64,000 nucleotides of DNA from assembly GCA_947595635.1 (NCBI GenBank), contig CANQEU010000003.1, positions 1 through 64,000 on the forward strand. Direction: 5' to 3'. The notes below the pieces were generated by a model. It was given only the letters and a program-made list of their open reading frames with translations, made no database searches and was not told where the DNA came from. Source of the stretch: an uncultured Clostridia bacterium. GTDB taxonomy: Bacteria > Bacillota > Clostridia > Oscillospirales > Acutalibacteraceae. Position numbers and translations under genes: made by a program. This document shows positions 49,090 to 59,374 of this stretch, piece by piece (the first letter of the stretch is position 1; each line of letters opens with the position of its first letter).

Positions 49090-49686
49090 TCAGTCACAGT
49101 TAGCGACCTGAACCATTGCATGACGGATTATTTTATCGCCCGTTTTATATCCCTTTTGGAAAACCTGAGCCAAAACATTGTCGCCAAGAGATTCATCCTC
49201 AACCTTTGAAACCGCATTATGCAGCGCCGGGTCAAATTCATCGCCGACTTTTCCAAAGCTCTCCACATTAAGCTTTAACAGCGCGTTATCCATTTGCGCC
49301 GATACAAGCTCTATTCCCTTTTTAAATTCCTCCGGGGCGTTCTCGGACGCCTTTAGCGCCATCTCCAGACTGTCCGCTACGTTCAATATTTCAGCCACGG
49401 CGTTCGCCGTTGCATCCGAATAAATAGCCGCCTTTTCATTAGTTGTTCTTTTGCGGTAATTGTCGTATTCGGCGGCAAGCCTCAGATAATTGTTCTTCTG
49501 CGTTTCAAGCTCCTGCTTAAGCTTTTCTTCGTCTGTCTTTTCCTTTGTCTTTTCCTTTGTCTTTTCTTCTGTCTTTTCTTCCTTTTTCTCTTTTTCCTCT
49601 TTCACTTCTTCTTCCGTTGCCGTTTCCTCACATACCTCTTTTTCGGTATCGTTCTGCTTCTCTTTTTTCTTTTCGCTTCTGCTCAC
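49090..49686 (-). CDS. grpE: Nucleotide exchange factor GrpE
   Basis: LRLAAEYDNYRKRTTNEK; VGDEFDPALHNAV; KE-rich N-terminus. Confidence 0.95.
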   Translation of the reverse strand: MSRSEKKKEKQNDTEKEVCEETATEEEVKEEKEKKEEKTEEKTKEKTKEKTDEEKLKQELETQKNNYLRLAAEYDNYRKRTTNEKAAIYSDATANAVAEILNVADSLEMALKASENAPEEFKKGIELVSAQMDNALLKLNVESFGKVGDEFDPALHNAVSKVEDESLGDNVLAQVFQKGYKTGDKIIRHAMVQVANCD

Positions 49687-49770
49687 TTAACTCACACCTC
49701 CGTTATATCATTTAAGCATTTGCAAGGCTTTAAACACTTGCTCAGCTGCGGCTTTGTTATATGTTCAGGC

Positions 49771-50799
49771 TTACGGTTCAAGCAATTCATTTATCAGCTT
49801 TCCCACAAGGGCTGAAACATATTCCAGAATACCCATATTTTTTCTGTAATCGTTTCTAAGTGGAGCTATTATTCCTATAGCCCCGGACGGCTGCTGCGCC
49901 ACGCAGTAGCGCCTTGAAATTACCGCGCACCTGTAAAGCGCCGGAACGCCCGTTTCGGTTCCAAGCAGCGCTCCCGAGCCTCTATCGGCGTTAAGCAGCA
50001 GATATGCCAGCTGCTCGTGCTCGCCGATGAACTTTATTATCCCTCTTAAATCCTCAAGCTGAAAATCGTTTGAAAATAAAAGGTTAGACTCGCCGTGCAT
50101 TTTAACGTCCATACGGTTTATCTCCGCACACTGCTCCATAACAACGCTAAGCACGCTCGGCATAAGCATTGAAAGCTCGCCAAAGCCTGCCGCAAGGCTT
50201 TGAATATACGCGGGCGTCACCTTGTGCGGCTCTATTCCGACAAGCGCGTTGTTAAGCAGTCTTTCAAAAACCTTAACAAGCTCCTGCGTTAGAATATAAT
50301 CGCAGCGAAACAGTCTGTACTTTATCATTCCGCCCGACGTTACAAGAACCGCCATTGCTGTTTGTCTTCCGGTTTGAACGATTCTGAGCTTTGAAACGGT
50401 CACCGCCTCCGGCGGAGGAGTAGTCGCAACGCACACGCCGCCGGTAAGCTGTGACAGCACGCGGGCGGCGCTGTCAAGAATACGCTCCGGGTCGTTTGCG
50501 GACGCGGCTATCTGTCTGAAAGCCTCGGCTTTTTCTCTGTTCGTCGGTTCAAGCGGCTTTGCCGCCACATTCAGATAATGGCGGTATCCCTCTTGAGTCG
50601 GGATTCTTCCGGCAGACGTATACGGCTGAGCCAGAAGACCTGCCTGAGAAAGCGCCGCCATTTCGTTGCGGACAGTTGCCGACGACACGTTGAGTCCGGT
50701 GCTTTCCAAAAGCTGCTTCGAGCCGATTGGCTCTGCGGTGTGAATATATTGCTCAACCACGCAGCAAAGTATTTTACTTTTTCTTGATGCGAAATCCAA
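49771..50799 (-). CDS. hrcA: Heat-inducible transcription repressor HrcA
   Basis: KILCCVVEQYIHTAEPIGSKQLLE; SSATVRNEMAALSQAGLLAQPYTSAGRIPTQEGYRHY. Confidence 0.97.
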   Translation of the reverse strand: MDFASRKSKILCCVVEQYIHTAEPIGSKQLLESTGLNVSSATVRNEMAALSQAGLLAQPYTSAGRIPTQEGYRHYLNVAAKPLEPTNREKAEAFRQIAASANDPERILDSAARVLSQLTGGVCVATTPPPEAVTVSKLRIVQTGRQTAMAVLVTSGGMIKYRLFRCDYILTQELVKVFERLLNNALVGIEPHKVTPAYIQSLAAGFGELSMLMPSVLSVVMEQCAEINRMDVKMHGESNLLFSNDFQLEDLRGIIKFIGEHEQLAYLLLNADRGSGALLGTETGVPALYRCAVISRRYCVAQQPSGAIGIIAPLRNDYRKNMGILEYVSALVGKLINELLEP

Positions 50800-50823
50800 G
50801 CTTATTCACCTCTTGCTTTTGAA

Positions 50824-50850
50824 TTAGCACTCTAACATTCAGAGTGCTAA
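50824..50850. promoter_or_regulatory. CIRCE element (HrcA operator)
   Basis: TTAGCACTC-N9-GAGTGCTAA, perfect consensus. Confidence 0.99.
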
Positions 50851-50860
50851 CCGTAGTTAT

Positions 50861-50889
50861 AATTTACCACCAGAGTATAAAAATGTCAA
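50861..50889 (-). promoter_or_regulatory. Predicted promoter of hrcA-grpE-dnaK-dnaJ
   Basis: Minus strand TTGACA, 17 bp, TAAATT, upstream of CIRCE. Confidence 0.65.
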
Positions 50890-51019
50890 GTCTAATATTT
50901 GTAAACTAATTATTAAGAGATTTTCATTATGCGGCAGAATAGCGTAAACGGGCGCAGAGGGGCGTTTAATATAGAACAAATTAAGCTAAAACAAAGCTGA
51001 ACGCGGGGGCTAAGCTTAC

Positions 51020-51048
51020 TTGACTTTTCAATTGTTAGCTAATATACT
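51020..51048 (+). promoter_or_regulatory. Predicted promoter of the small membrane protein pair
   Basis: TTGACT, 17 bp, TATACT; followed by GGAGG and ATG. Confidence 0.7.
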
Positions 51049-51074
51049 TATTATATAAGGACGGAGGTTATATT

Positions 51075-51380
51075 ATGTGGATTGCGTTTGTCGCGGCGTT
51101 CATATGCTTTACGGTCGCAGTCGTCCTGTTTGCACCGTTATTCAGGACTGTTGCGCTGTTCAGACCGGTTGCGCTGTTTTTTATATTTGAGGGACTGTGG
51201 ATTCTCGCAAACTATCTTGTCATTCACATTTGGCCCGGAACAAGTATGATGCAGTGGGTACATTATATAGGAATAATAATTTTCGGGGGATATTTGCTTT
51301 TATGTCTGTTTTACAGCCGGCCGAAAAAGCCGAAAAAAGAAAAGGACAGAAAAAGGCAGAGCCGCAAGCAAAAAAGGTGA
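51075..51380 (+). CDS. Small membrane protein with basic C-terminus
   Basis: About three TM segments; KPKKEKDRKRQSRKQKR tail; strong RBS. Confidence 0.65.
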   Translation: MWIAFVAAFICFTVAVVLFAPLFRTVALFRPVALFFIFEGLWILANYLVIHIWPGTSMMQWVHYIGIIIFGGYLLLCLFYSRPKKPKKEKDRKRQSRKQKR

Positions 51381-51386
51381 TTTGAT

Positions 51387-51662
51387 TTGGGAGCAGAGTA
51401 CGGTTATATTTATGCTGCCGCTATGTTCATAGCAGGTATTTTTATAATCTATTTTTCAGTCAAGGAAAACAAGCTGTTTTGCATAGTAGGCGTATATTTT
51501 CTGCTGTTGGGCGTTTATTGGCTGATTAACACACTCACGCCGCAGCTTAATTTATTCGACGGCGTTTACGGAACGGTCTTTCGCTGCGTTACCGGCGCTG
51601 TCGCCGTGATTGCAATTATTCTATATATTATCCAGCGCAGACGAAACAGCGGTAAATATTAA
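51387..51662 (+). CDS. Small membrane protein
   Basis: About three TM segments; adjacent to the previous ORF and followed by a terminator. Confidence 0.6.
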   Translation: MGAEYGYIYAAAMFIAGIFIIYFSVKENKLFCIVGVYFLLLGVYWLINTLTPQLNLFDGVYGTVFRCVTGAVAVIAIILYIIQRRRNSGKY

Positions 51663-51678
51663 ATATTAAAACACAGCA

Positions 51679-51714
51679 AAAGGCATAGTCGTGAAAAGCG
51701 ACTATGCCTTTTTT
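51679..51714 (+). terminator. Intrinsic terminator
   Basis: AAAGGCATAGTCG-tgaaaag-CGACTATGCCTTTTTT. Confidence 0.88.
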
Positions 51715-51734
51715 ATATAAAGAATTAATCACAT

Positions 51735-51805
51735 TAAGCAGCAATCCCGCTGTGCAAAAGCGCTGACTGCGGTACAAGGATTGCGTAGGCGAAAACACTT
51801 TTTGC
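51735..51805. repeat. Interspersed structured repeat, family B partial copy 3
   Basis: TTAAGCAGCAATCCCGCTGTGCAAAAGCGCTGACTGCGGTACAAGGATTGCGTAGGCGAAAACACTTTTT aligns to copies 1 and 2. Confidence 0.75.
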
Positions 51806-51817
51806 TTTTTTAAAGCA

Positions 51818-54187
51818 TCAATCCCTGTATTCCTCTATCTCGAACACCTCGAAAATATCGCCCTCCTTGAGGTCATTAAAGCGTTCAAGTCCGACGCCGC
51901 ATTCATATCCTGCCGCAACCTCTTTAACGGAATCCTTAAACCTCTGAAGCGAAGCTATCTTATCCTCGGCAACAACTATTCCGTCACGAACAACGCGTAT
52001 GCCGGCATTCCTTGCCACCTTGCCGGAAAGAACGTAACAGCCTGCGATAAATCCGACGTTCTTTACCTTTATTACGCTGCGGCATTCGGCCTTTCCAAGC
52101 TCGACCTCCCGCGTCTTCGGCGCGAGCATACCCTTCATTGCCGCCTCTATTTCCTCAATACAGTCGTATATTACTCTGTAAAGCCTCATATCAACGCCGT
52201 CACGCTCCACATTTTCCGCCGCAACCGCGTCCGGACGCACGTTAAAGCCTACGATTATTGCCGATGAGGCAGAAGCAAGCATAACGTCGGATTCGTTTAT
52301 CGCGCCGACGCCGCCGTGTATTACATTTACTCTTACCTCGTCGTTAGACAGCTTTTCAAGCGATTGCCTTACCGCCTCGACAGAGCCCTGAACGTCCGCC
52401 TTTACTATTATCTTCAGCTCTTTTATCTCGCCATACTTCATCTGGTCGAAAAGGTTGTCAAGGGTAACCTTTGTCTGCTTTGAGAACTGCTCCTCCTTGA
52501 GCTTGTTCTTCCTCTGCTCAACAAGCTCTCTCGCAAGGCGCTCGTCGGATACCGCGTTGAATATATCTCCGCCTGTGGGAGCGTCGTCAAGTCCTGTTAT
52601 CTCAACAGGGATAGACGGCCCTGCCTCTTTAACTCGCTCGCCCTTGTCGTTGGTCATAGCCCTTACTCGTCCCACGCAGGTTCCGGCGACAACAATATCG
52701 CCCACCTTGAGCGTACCGTTTTGCACAAGCATTGTCGCAATAGGGCCTCTGCCCTTGTCGAGCCTTGCCTCAATAACGGTTCCCTTTGCGCTTCTGTCCG
52801 GATTTGCTTTAAGCTCCTTCATATCGGCTATAAGGGTCACCATCTCAAGCAGCTCGGGTATTCCCTCCTTTGTCTTTGCCGAAAGCGGAATACACGGAAC
52901 ATCTCCTCCCCATTCCTCGGGAACAAGCTCATATTCTGTCAGCTGCTGCTTTACGTTGTCCGGGTTTGCGCCCGGCTTATCCATTTTATTTATCGCAACG
53001 ATTATCGACACGTTTGCAGCCTTAGCGTGATTTATAGCCTCTACAGTCTGCGGCATTATACCGTCGTCAGCCGCCACAACAAGAATCGCAATATCGGTAA
53101 CCTGCGCTCCCCTTGCCCTCATTGTGGTAAACGCCTCGTGTCCGGGGGTATCGAGGAAGGTTATATCCCTGTCGTTTATCTTTACCCTGTATGCGCCTAT
53201 ATGCTGGGTTATTCCTCCTGCCTCGCCCGACGTTACGTTTGAATGGCGTATCGCGTCGAGCAGAGACGTCTTGCCGTGGTCAACGTGTCCCATAACTACG
53301 ACTACCGGCGCTCTTGGAATAAGGTTGTCGTCATCGTCCTCGCTGTCGTCAATTATTCTTTCCTCTATTGTGACAACTACCTCTTTTTCTACCTTTGCAT
53401 GAAATTCCATAGAAACAAGGGCTGCCGTGTCAAAATCAATAACATCGTTTACATTAGCCATCGTGCCCATCATCATAAGCTTTTTAATTACCTCGGCAGC
53501 CGTAGCCTTAAGGCGCAGAGCAAGCTCGCCGACCGTTATCTCGTCGGGTATCGTAACTGTGATAGGCTTTGCCTTTCTTTCAGCGGCAATTCTCTTTAAT
53601 CTTTCCTGCTCGGTCTCTCTCTTGCCGCTCTTCTGCTTGCCCCTGCGCTGAGAGCGTTGGTTGATTTTCTGCTTTTGAACGGTATTCTCGTTTCTTATTT
53701 TTTCAGAGGCGAGCCTGTCGTATTTTTCGTTATATCTTTCAATGTCAACGACCGCGGCTCTTGTGTCTATAACTCTCTTTTCTCTTTTCTTCGTCTGCTG
53801 TGTAAACTCATCCTGAGTGCCGGCAGTCTTTGTCTTGGCTGCGGTTTGCTGTCTGCCCTGCTGCTTTTTCTCGCTTTTCGCCTGCTTTTCGTCAGCGCCG
53901 GAAGCCTTTTCCGGCTTTGCCTCGTTTATTTCGGGCTTTGGCTGCTCCTTCTCCTGCGCCGCGGCGCTTTCTTCAATAGCCTTGTCCCTGACGGCAAAAT
54001 ATTCGTCAAAGCTTTCAAGAGCGTTCTTTTGTGTATAGTAATCGAATATTACATCAAGCTCATCCTCTGTAAGAGCCGTCATATGTTTTTTTGTGTCGCC
54101 GAAATGCTTTTTTAAAAGCTCAACAACATCCTTGCTTGGAACATCAAAATCCTTTGCAACCTCGTGAACTCTGTATTTTATTAACAT
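51818..54187 (-). CDS. infB: Translation initiation factor IF-2
   Basis: [38 protein letters not shown]; start [12 protein letters not shown] overlapping the L7Ae gene stop. Confidence 0.98.
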   Translation of the reverse strand: MLIKYRVHEVAKDFDVPSKDVVELLKKHFGDTKKHMTALTEDELDVIFDYYTQKNALESFDEYFAVRDKAIEESAAAQEKEQPKPEINEAKPEKASGADEKQAKSEKKQQGRQQTAAKTKTAGTQDEFTQQTKKREKRVIDTRAAVVDIERYNEKYDRLASEKIRNENTVQKQKINQRSQRRGKQKSGKRETEQERLKRIAAERKAKPITVTIPDEITVGELALRLKATAAEVIKKLMMMGTMANVNDVIDFDTAALVSMEFHAKVEKEVVVTIEERIIDDSEDDDDNLIPRAPVVVVMGHVDHGKTSLLDAIRHSNVTSGEAGGITQHIGAYRVKINDRDITFLDTPGHEAFTTMRARGAQVTDIAILVVAADDGIMPQTVEAINHAKAANVSIIVAINKMDKPGANPDNVKQQLTEYELVPEEWGGDVPCIPLSAKTKEGIPELLEMVTLIADMKELKANPDRSAKGTVIEARLDKGRGPIATMLVQNGTLKVGDIVVAGTCVGRVRAMTNDKGERVKEAGPSIPVEITGLDDAPTGGDIFNAVSDERLARELVEQRKNKLKEEQFSKQTKVTLDNLFDQMKYGEIKELKIIVKADVQGSVEAVRQSLEKLSNDEVRVNVIHGGVGAINESDVMLASASSAIIVGFNVRPDAVAAENVERDGVDMRLYRVIYDCIEEIEAAMKGMLAPKTREVELGKAECRSVIKVKNVGFIAGCYVLSGKVARNAGIRVVRDGIVVAEDKIASLQRFKDSVKEVAAGYECGVGLERFNDLKEGDIFEVFEIEEYRD

Positions 54188-54513
54188 AAATCGCATTCCT
54201 CCCCATTATCTTTGCCCGAAAGCTCTAAAATTTTTTTTGCAAATCCGCCGTCGTTCACACCGGCGACGGCGCACAATTTCCCGACGGAAGCGCTTATTTC
54301 CTTTTTATCGTAAGCAATCGTAACCGTTTTTACGCCTGCCTTTTCGGCGACAGACGCAACGTCCTTTAGGGTATTTGCCGACGCGTCTTTTGCAAAAAGC
54401 ACAAGCTGCGCCTCGCCCTTTGTTACAGATTCCTTAACCGGGTCGCAGCCTACGGTAAGCCTGCCTGCCCTTCGGCAAAGACCCAAAAGCGACAAAAGCC
54501 TATCGCTCATCAA
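54181..54513 (-). CDS. L7Ae/L30e-like ribosomal protein (YlxQ)
   Basis: [37 protein letters not shown]. Confidence 0.88.
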   Translation of the reverse strand: MMSDRLLSLLGLCRRAGRLTVGCDPVKESVTKGEAQLVLFAKDASANTLKDVASVAEKAGVKTVTIAYDKKEISASVGKLCAVAGVNDGGFAKKILELSGKDNGEECDLC

Positions 54514-54805
54514 GCATCAGCTCCTGTTCCATTGCGTCAAAAACAGCTTCGGGTATTTTGCAGGAAAACGCTCTTTCAAACCGTCTTGCCTTTCTTGCAA
54601 GCTTCAGACATTCGGCTTTTCTGCAAACATACGCCCCCCTGCCCGGCTTTTTGCCGGTCAAATCAAGGCTTACCTCTCCCTGAGAAATCACGTTTCCGTC
54701 ATCGTCCTTACAATCGGGAGCTTTAACGACTCTTACAAGCTCCTTTTTCGGCTTCATCTCGCCGCAGCCGGTGCATTTTCTCATAGGAATCTTTTTCTGG
54801 CGCAT
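54500..54805 (-). CDS. ylxR: YlxR family RNA-binding protein
   Basis: PMRKCTGCGEMKPKKELVRVVK; KKPGRGAYVCRKAECLKLARK. Confidence 0.92.
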   Translation of the reverse strand: MRQKKIPMRKCTGCGEMKPKKELVRVVKAPDCKDDDGNVISQGEVSLDLTGKKPGRGAYVCRKAECLKLARKARRFERAFSCKIPEAVFDAMEQELMLDER

Positions 54806-54831
54806 TATTTTTCGCTCCTTCGGTAAAAGTA

Positions 54832-56010
54832 TTATTCCTCCGCTTCGTTCTCCTGCGAATACTCTGTTAAGGGCTGCCCGTCGGTATCCTCGTCAACGGC
54901 TTCCTCCTGCGGCGCAGCTTCCGTATTCGCCTTTCCGCCAAACAGCTCGTCGTCATCGTCCTCGCCAAAGAATCCGCTTTCCGGCCTTATGTCGATCTTC
55001 CAGCCCGTCAGCCTTGCGGCAAGTCGCGCGTTTTGTCCCTTATTGCCTATAGCCAGCGAAAGCTGACCGTCAGGCACGGTTACTCTGCATATCTTTGAGC
55101 CGTCGTCGGCAACCTTTACGCTTAACACGGTTGCCGGCGAAAGAGCTGCGGCAATAAATTTTGCCGGATCCTCGTCATAAACGATAATATCTATCTTTTC
55201 GCCGCCAAGCTCGTTTACAATAGTTCCTACCCTTGCGCCCTTTGCGCCTATGCACGCGCCTACAGCGTCAACATCCTTGTCCTTGCTCCACACCGCAAGC
55301 TTCGTTCTTGAGCCTGCCTCTCTTGATACAGACTTGATTTCGACCGTTCCGTCGTAAATCTCAGGCACCTCGGTTTCAAAAAGTCTTTTTACAAAATCGG
55401 GATGCGTTCTTGAGATTATCGCTCTCGGCCCTCTCTCGCTCTCCTGAACGTCAGCTATATATACCTTGATATGGTCGCCCTCTGTAAATTCCTCGTTGCC
55501 GACCTGCTCGCCCCTTGGCAAAACCGCCTCTGCCTTGCCTATTCTTATGGTAACGGCACCGCTTTTCTCATCGACTCTTTCAACGGTCGCCGTAACAAGC
55601 TCGTGATTTTTGCTTTGGAACTCCTGAAGCATCTGTCCCTTTTCGCCGTCGCGTATTCCCTGACGTATTATGCTTCTTGACGTATTTATGGCTATTCTGC
55701 CGAACTCCTTCGGGTCAAGCTTAAAGCCGACCTTATCTCCCAAATTATAGTCGGCGCTGATCTCTCTTGCCTGTTCAAGCGAAATTTCGCTGTTTTTATC
55801 AAGCACCTCTTCGACTACCTCTTTGTTAAGATAAACGTCAAAGTCCTGCTTTTCCTTGTCGATTACTACAGTGACGTCCTCGTTTCCGCCATAAGTGTTT
55901 TTACAAGCAACTACTATTGCCCTTTGAATTTGAGAAAGCATATAGTCAACTGAAATTCCTCTCTCTTTTTCAAGAAGAGCAAGCGCTGCGTACAATTCCT
56001 TAGTATCCAT
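54832..56010 (-). CDS. nusA: Transcription termination/antitermination factor NusA
   Basis: S1 and KH domains; ISRTHPDFVKRLFETEVPEIYDGTVEIK; AIGNKGQNARLAARLTGWKIDI. Confidence 0.97.
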   Translation of the reverse strand: MDTKELYAALALLEKERGISVDYMLSQIQRAIVVACKNTYGGNEDVTVVIDKEKQDFDVYLNKEVVEEVLDKNSEISLEQAREISADYNLGDKVGFKLDPKEFGRIAINTSRSIIRQGIRDGEKGQMLQEFQSKNHELVTATVERVDEKSGAVTIRIGKAEAVLPRGEQVGNEEFTEGDHIKVYIADVQESERGPRAIISRTHPDFVKRLFETEVPEIYDGTVEIKSVSREAGSRTKLAVWSKDKDVDAVGACIGAKGARVGTIVNELGGEKIDIIVYDEDPAKFIAAALSPATVLSVKVADDGSKICRVTVPDGQLSLAIGNKGQNARLAARLTGWKIDIRPESGFFGEDDDDELFGGKANTEAAPQEEAVDEDTDGQPLTEYSQENEAEE

Positions 56011-56112
56011 TTTCTGATTCTCCCTTTCTGTTTAAGGCATAAAAACGTTTTTATTACGGTCAATTAACAGCGGGCTTTATTGACCGAGCCTGCGCCGGCA
56101 TTATCTGCCGGA

Positions 56113-56586
56113 CTATATATTAAAGTCGTCAAGCTTTATATAAACGGCGTCCTTTCTTGCTATATTTAAAATCCTGCCGTCAACATTTATGCTCACATCG
56201 GTTTTTCCGCCGTCCTCAAGTATTCCCGAAAATTCCTTTCCGACGCCCTCGATAGGTCTTATCATTTTGACAAGCACAGGACTGCCGAGAAACGCCCGAA
56301 GGTGTTCTTCTGTTCTAAGCTCTCTCTCCACTCCGGGAGATGAAACCTCAAGACAGTAGCTTTGCTGTATCGGGTCTGCTTCATCCAGCGGCAGGTCTAC
56401 AGCGCGGCTGACTCTTTCGCAGTCGTCTATAGTTATGCCGTTTTCGCTGTCAATAAAAATACGCAAATAATACTGCGCGCCCTCCTTGACAAAGCGAACG
56501 TCCCAAAGCTCAAGCCCCATTTGCTCAATTATCGGCTTTACAACAGCAGTTACAGCCTCAACCGTGCCTCCGCCCTTTTTAGCCAT
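56113..56586 (-). CDS. rimP: Ribosome maturation factor RimP
   Basis: GLELWDVRFVKEGAQYYLRIFIDSENGITIDDCERVSRAV; LEVSSPGVER; start at MAKKGGG with AAGGAGG. Confidence 0.94.
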   Translation of the reverse strand: MAKKGGGTVEAVTAVVKPIIEQMGLELWDVRFVKEGAQYYLRIFIDSENGITIDDCERVSRAVDLPLDEADPIQQSYCLEVSSPGVERELRTEEHLRAFLGSPVLVKMIRPIEGVGKEFSGILEDGGKTDVSINVDGRILNIARKDAVYIKLDDFNI

Positions 56587-56743
56587 AGGCTCCGCCTCCT
56601 TGTTTTTCCAAACAGAAAGGAGCGGGTTTGTTTCCCACTCCTTAATCTGCTTTATTATACTCAACACTGGTTATTATATCACACAGGAAAAATTTATGCA
56701 AGCATTATTTTTCGCGTAATATATCGGTACTTGAATAAAAAAA

Positions 56744-58291
56744 TCAACTCTTGAATATCGCCATAGACTGTGAATCAAGAACAAGCCTGCCGCGTGACAG
56801 CGACGCTGTGCCTATTTCAAATATCTTTTCGCCGACGCATTCGATTTCCACACTCACAGCCTTGCCCTTCGGGTTCACCGCTATAACAAGGGAGCCTCTC
56901 CTATATACAAACGGATATTTTCCCTTTTCGGCATATATGACCTCAAAGCCGGCGTCCGGCTGTAAATCAGGATTTTCACGGCGCAGTCTGATAAGCGATT
57001 TTACCGTTTCAAAAATAGAATCCGGCTTGCCGGTTTGGTTTTCAACCGTCGGCGCGTCTGCGCTTGTATCGACAGGAAGATACAGTTTGTCGCTGTCAGC
57101 CGTGGAAAATCCGAGATTTTTTCCGCTGTTCCACTGCATCGGCGTTCTTGAGCCGGTGCGGCTGTATCCGCCCTCCTTGCTCGGCAGTCCTTCTATATAG
57201 CGCATTCCTATTTCATCGCCGTAATAAATAAACGGCACGCCCGGCATTGTCAGTATTGTGGCGTATGCAAGGCGTATTGCGCGGTCGTCAAGGGTTCTTG
57301 TCATTCTCGGCACATCGTGGTTTCCTGTTATAAAGCTTATATATCCGTTTCCGGCGGTTTTTTCAAGCGCCCTTGTGTATTCCTCGGTGAACACCGTTAT
57401 ATCGCCTCTGCCGTCCTTGCAGTAATAGCTCTCGTCCTCTCCCGTTTCATAATTTGTGTAGCGGAACATAGTCGAATAGCCGTTTCCCCTGTGGTCAAGA
57501 TAAAAATCGCAGTTAAAGCCCGCGTCGTTTATCGCTCTTTCAGGGTTGCACCATTCGGACACCATAACGGCTTCCGGGTATTCGCGCTTTAGCATATCCG
57601 TTATGCCGCGCCATATACGAGCGGTCGGTCTTTTATCGTCGTCGTTTTTCACAAGGCTGTCCGCCATATCCACACGAAAGCCGTCGCAGCCCATATCAAG
57701 CCAAAACCGCATAATGTCCTTTAATGCCTCAACGGTCTTAAGGCAGTCCGGATGATCCGTCGGAAGCTGCCATTTAGGATGGGTTATTTTCGCGAAGCCG
57801 TAATTCAGCGCCGGCTGAGAGCTGAAATAGTTTACAAGATAGTTTCCGTCACGCTCGCTTATTCCGCACATAAGACGGTACTGCGGCGGAGCCTCCCACA
57901 CGGAATCAGTCCAGATATAGCGGTTTGAAAATTCGTTTTTTTCATGCTTTGAGCTTTGAACGAACCAATCGCACTTATCCGATGTGTGTCCCGGCACAAG
58001 GTCGAGTATTACCCTTATTCCCTTTTTGTGCGCCTCCTTGAACAGCTCCGCAAGGTCATCGTTTGTTCCGTATCTCGGCGCTACCTTTTTATAACAGCGC
58101 ACATCGTAGCCGCCGTCCATAAACGGAGAATCGTAAACAGGATTCAGCCACACGGCATTGCAGCCGAGCTCCTTTACATAGTCAAGCTTTTGAATTATTC
58201 CCCTTATATCGCCTATTCCGTCTCCGTTTGAATCATAAAACGACTGGGGATATATTTCATAAAAAATCGCGTTTTTCAACCAGTTCGGCAT
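56744..58291 (-). CDS. GH13 family alpha-glucosidase/alpha-amylase
   Basis: FYEIYPQSFYDSNGDGIGDIRGI; CDGFRVDMADSLV; GNHDVPR; MPGVPFIYYGDEIGM. Confidence 0.93.
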   Translation of the reverse strand: MPNWLKNAIFYEIYPQSFYDSNGDGIGDIRGIIQKLDYVKELGCNAVWLNPVYDSPFMDGGYDVRCYKKVAPRYGTNDDLAELFKEAHKKGIRVILDLVPGHTSDKCDWFVQSSKHEKNEFSNRYIWTDSVWEAPPQYRLMCGISERDGNYLVNYFSSQPALNYGFAKITHPKWQLPTDHPDCLKTVEALKDIMRFWLDMGCDGFRVDMADSLVKNDDDKRPTARIWRGITDMLKREYPEAVMVSEWCNPERAINDAGFNCDFYLDHRGNGYSTMFRYTNYETGEDESYYCKDGRGDITVFTEEYTRALEKTAGNGYISFITGNHDVPRMTRTLDDRAIRLAYATILTMPGVPFIYYGDEIGMRYIEGLPSKEGGYSRTGSRTPMQWNSGKNLGFSTADSDKLYLPVDTSADAPTVENQTGKPDSIFETVKSLIRLRRENPDLQPDAGFEVIYAEKGKYPFVYRRGSLVIAVNPKGKAVSVEIECVGEKIFEIGTASLSRGRLVLDSQSMAIFKS

Positions 58292-58343
58292 TTTTATTCC
58301 TCCGATTTTTTTATTTTATTTTTTCTTTTTATTTTTCAAATAT

Positions 58344-59153
58344 TCAAACCGTCGAGCAAAGCAGCTTCTCGGCGTTTTCGTGCATTATTTTTTCTTTCAA
58401 TCCGTCCGAAAGCGGAAGCGACATTATGCCCTGCGCGGATTTTTTCTGATCCTCCCACGGCGAGTCTGTTCCAAAAAGAATGTGCGACGGATCCATTTCC
58501 TTATATATGCGGATAAGCTTGTCTGTATCCATCTGCGGCTGATTAAGCGAGTAGCTGGTGTCGATATAAATTTCCTCATGACCGACAAGATATTCCAAAA
58601 CATCGTCGTTATAGCGGTAGCCGCCGGAATGAGCGCAGATTATTCTTGCTCCCTTTAGCTTTGGCAGCACGGACGCAAGACGCTTTGGAGTGCTGCGGTG
58701 CAGCTTGGGGTACGACACGTCCATTCCGCTGTGAATTGTAATCAAAAGCCCCATATCCGCTGCGGCTCGCATAACAGCCACCGTTTCGTCGTCGTCAATA
58801 AAAACAGACTGAAAATCGGGATGCAGCTTTATGCCCTTAAGACCGGCTTTTTTTATGCGTTCAAGCTCCGATATATAATTTTCGTCAAGCGGATGCACAG
58901 AGCCAAACGAAACAAGTCCCGATATTTTGTCGTTTTCAATCGCGCAGTTGTTTATGGTTTTGCTGTTGCCGGGCTTTACGGCTATCGGCATAAGCACGCT
59001 TGTGCATACGCCCGAATTTTTCATAGACTCAAGCAAAGCGCCGACAGTGCCGTTGAGCGCGGCTCTCGTGCCGCTCGATTTTTCAAGCGAGGCTATTGCC
59101 CCCGGCGCAAGTCTGTCGGGGAAGGTATGGGTGTGAAAATCAATTATCTTCAT
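58344..59153 (-). CDS. Amidohydrolase family (amidohydrolase_2-like) metal-dependent hydrolase
   Basis: IDFHTHTFPD; KGIKLHPDFQ; ICAHSGG; HILFGTDSPWE. Confidence 0.87.
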   Translation of the reverse strand: MKIIDFHTHTFPDRLAPGAIASLEKSSGTRAALNGTVGALLESMKNSGVCTSVLMPIAVKPGNSKTINNCAIENDKISGLVSFGSVHPLDENYISELERIKKAGLKGIKLHPDFQSVFIDDDETVAVMRAAADMGLLITIHSGMDVSYPKLHRSTPKRLASVLPKLKGARIICAHSGGYRYNDDVLEYLVGHEEIYIDTSYSLNQPQMDTDKLIRIYKEMDPSHILFGTDSPWEDQKKSAQGIMSLPLSDGLKEKIMHENAEKLLCSTV

Positions 59154-59374
59154 TTTTTCATCTCCGATATATAAAATATGGTTTGCTTAGATATGTCACT
59201 GCGCTGTATCGCGGTTATTTTTGGCTTCCAGAAAAACTTTCTTGCACACTTCCTATCAAGATAATATTATAATAACAAGAACACCTTTGCACCGCACGAG
59301 AGAGCATTTTATGTATCGAGCAGATCACGCATGGTGCATAAGTGGCAAAGATCATTGGATAACGGGAGGCCAAT

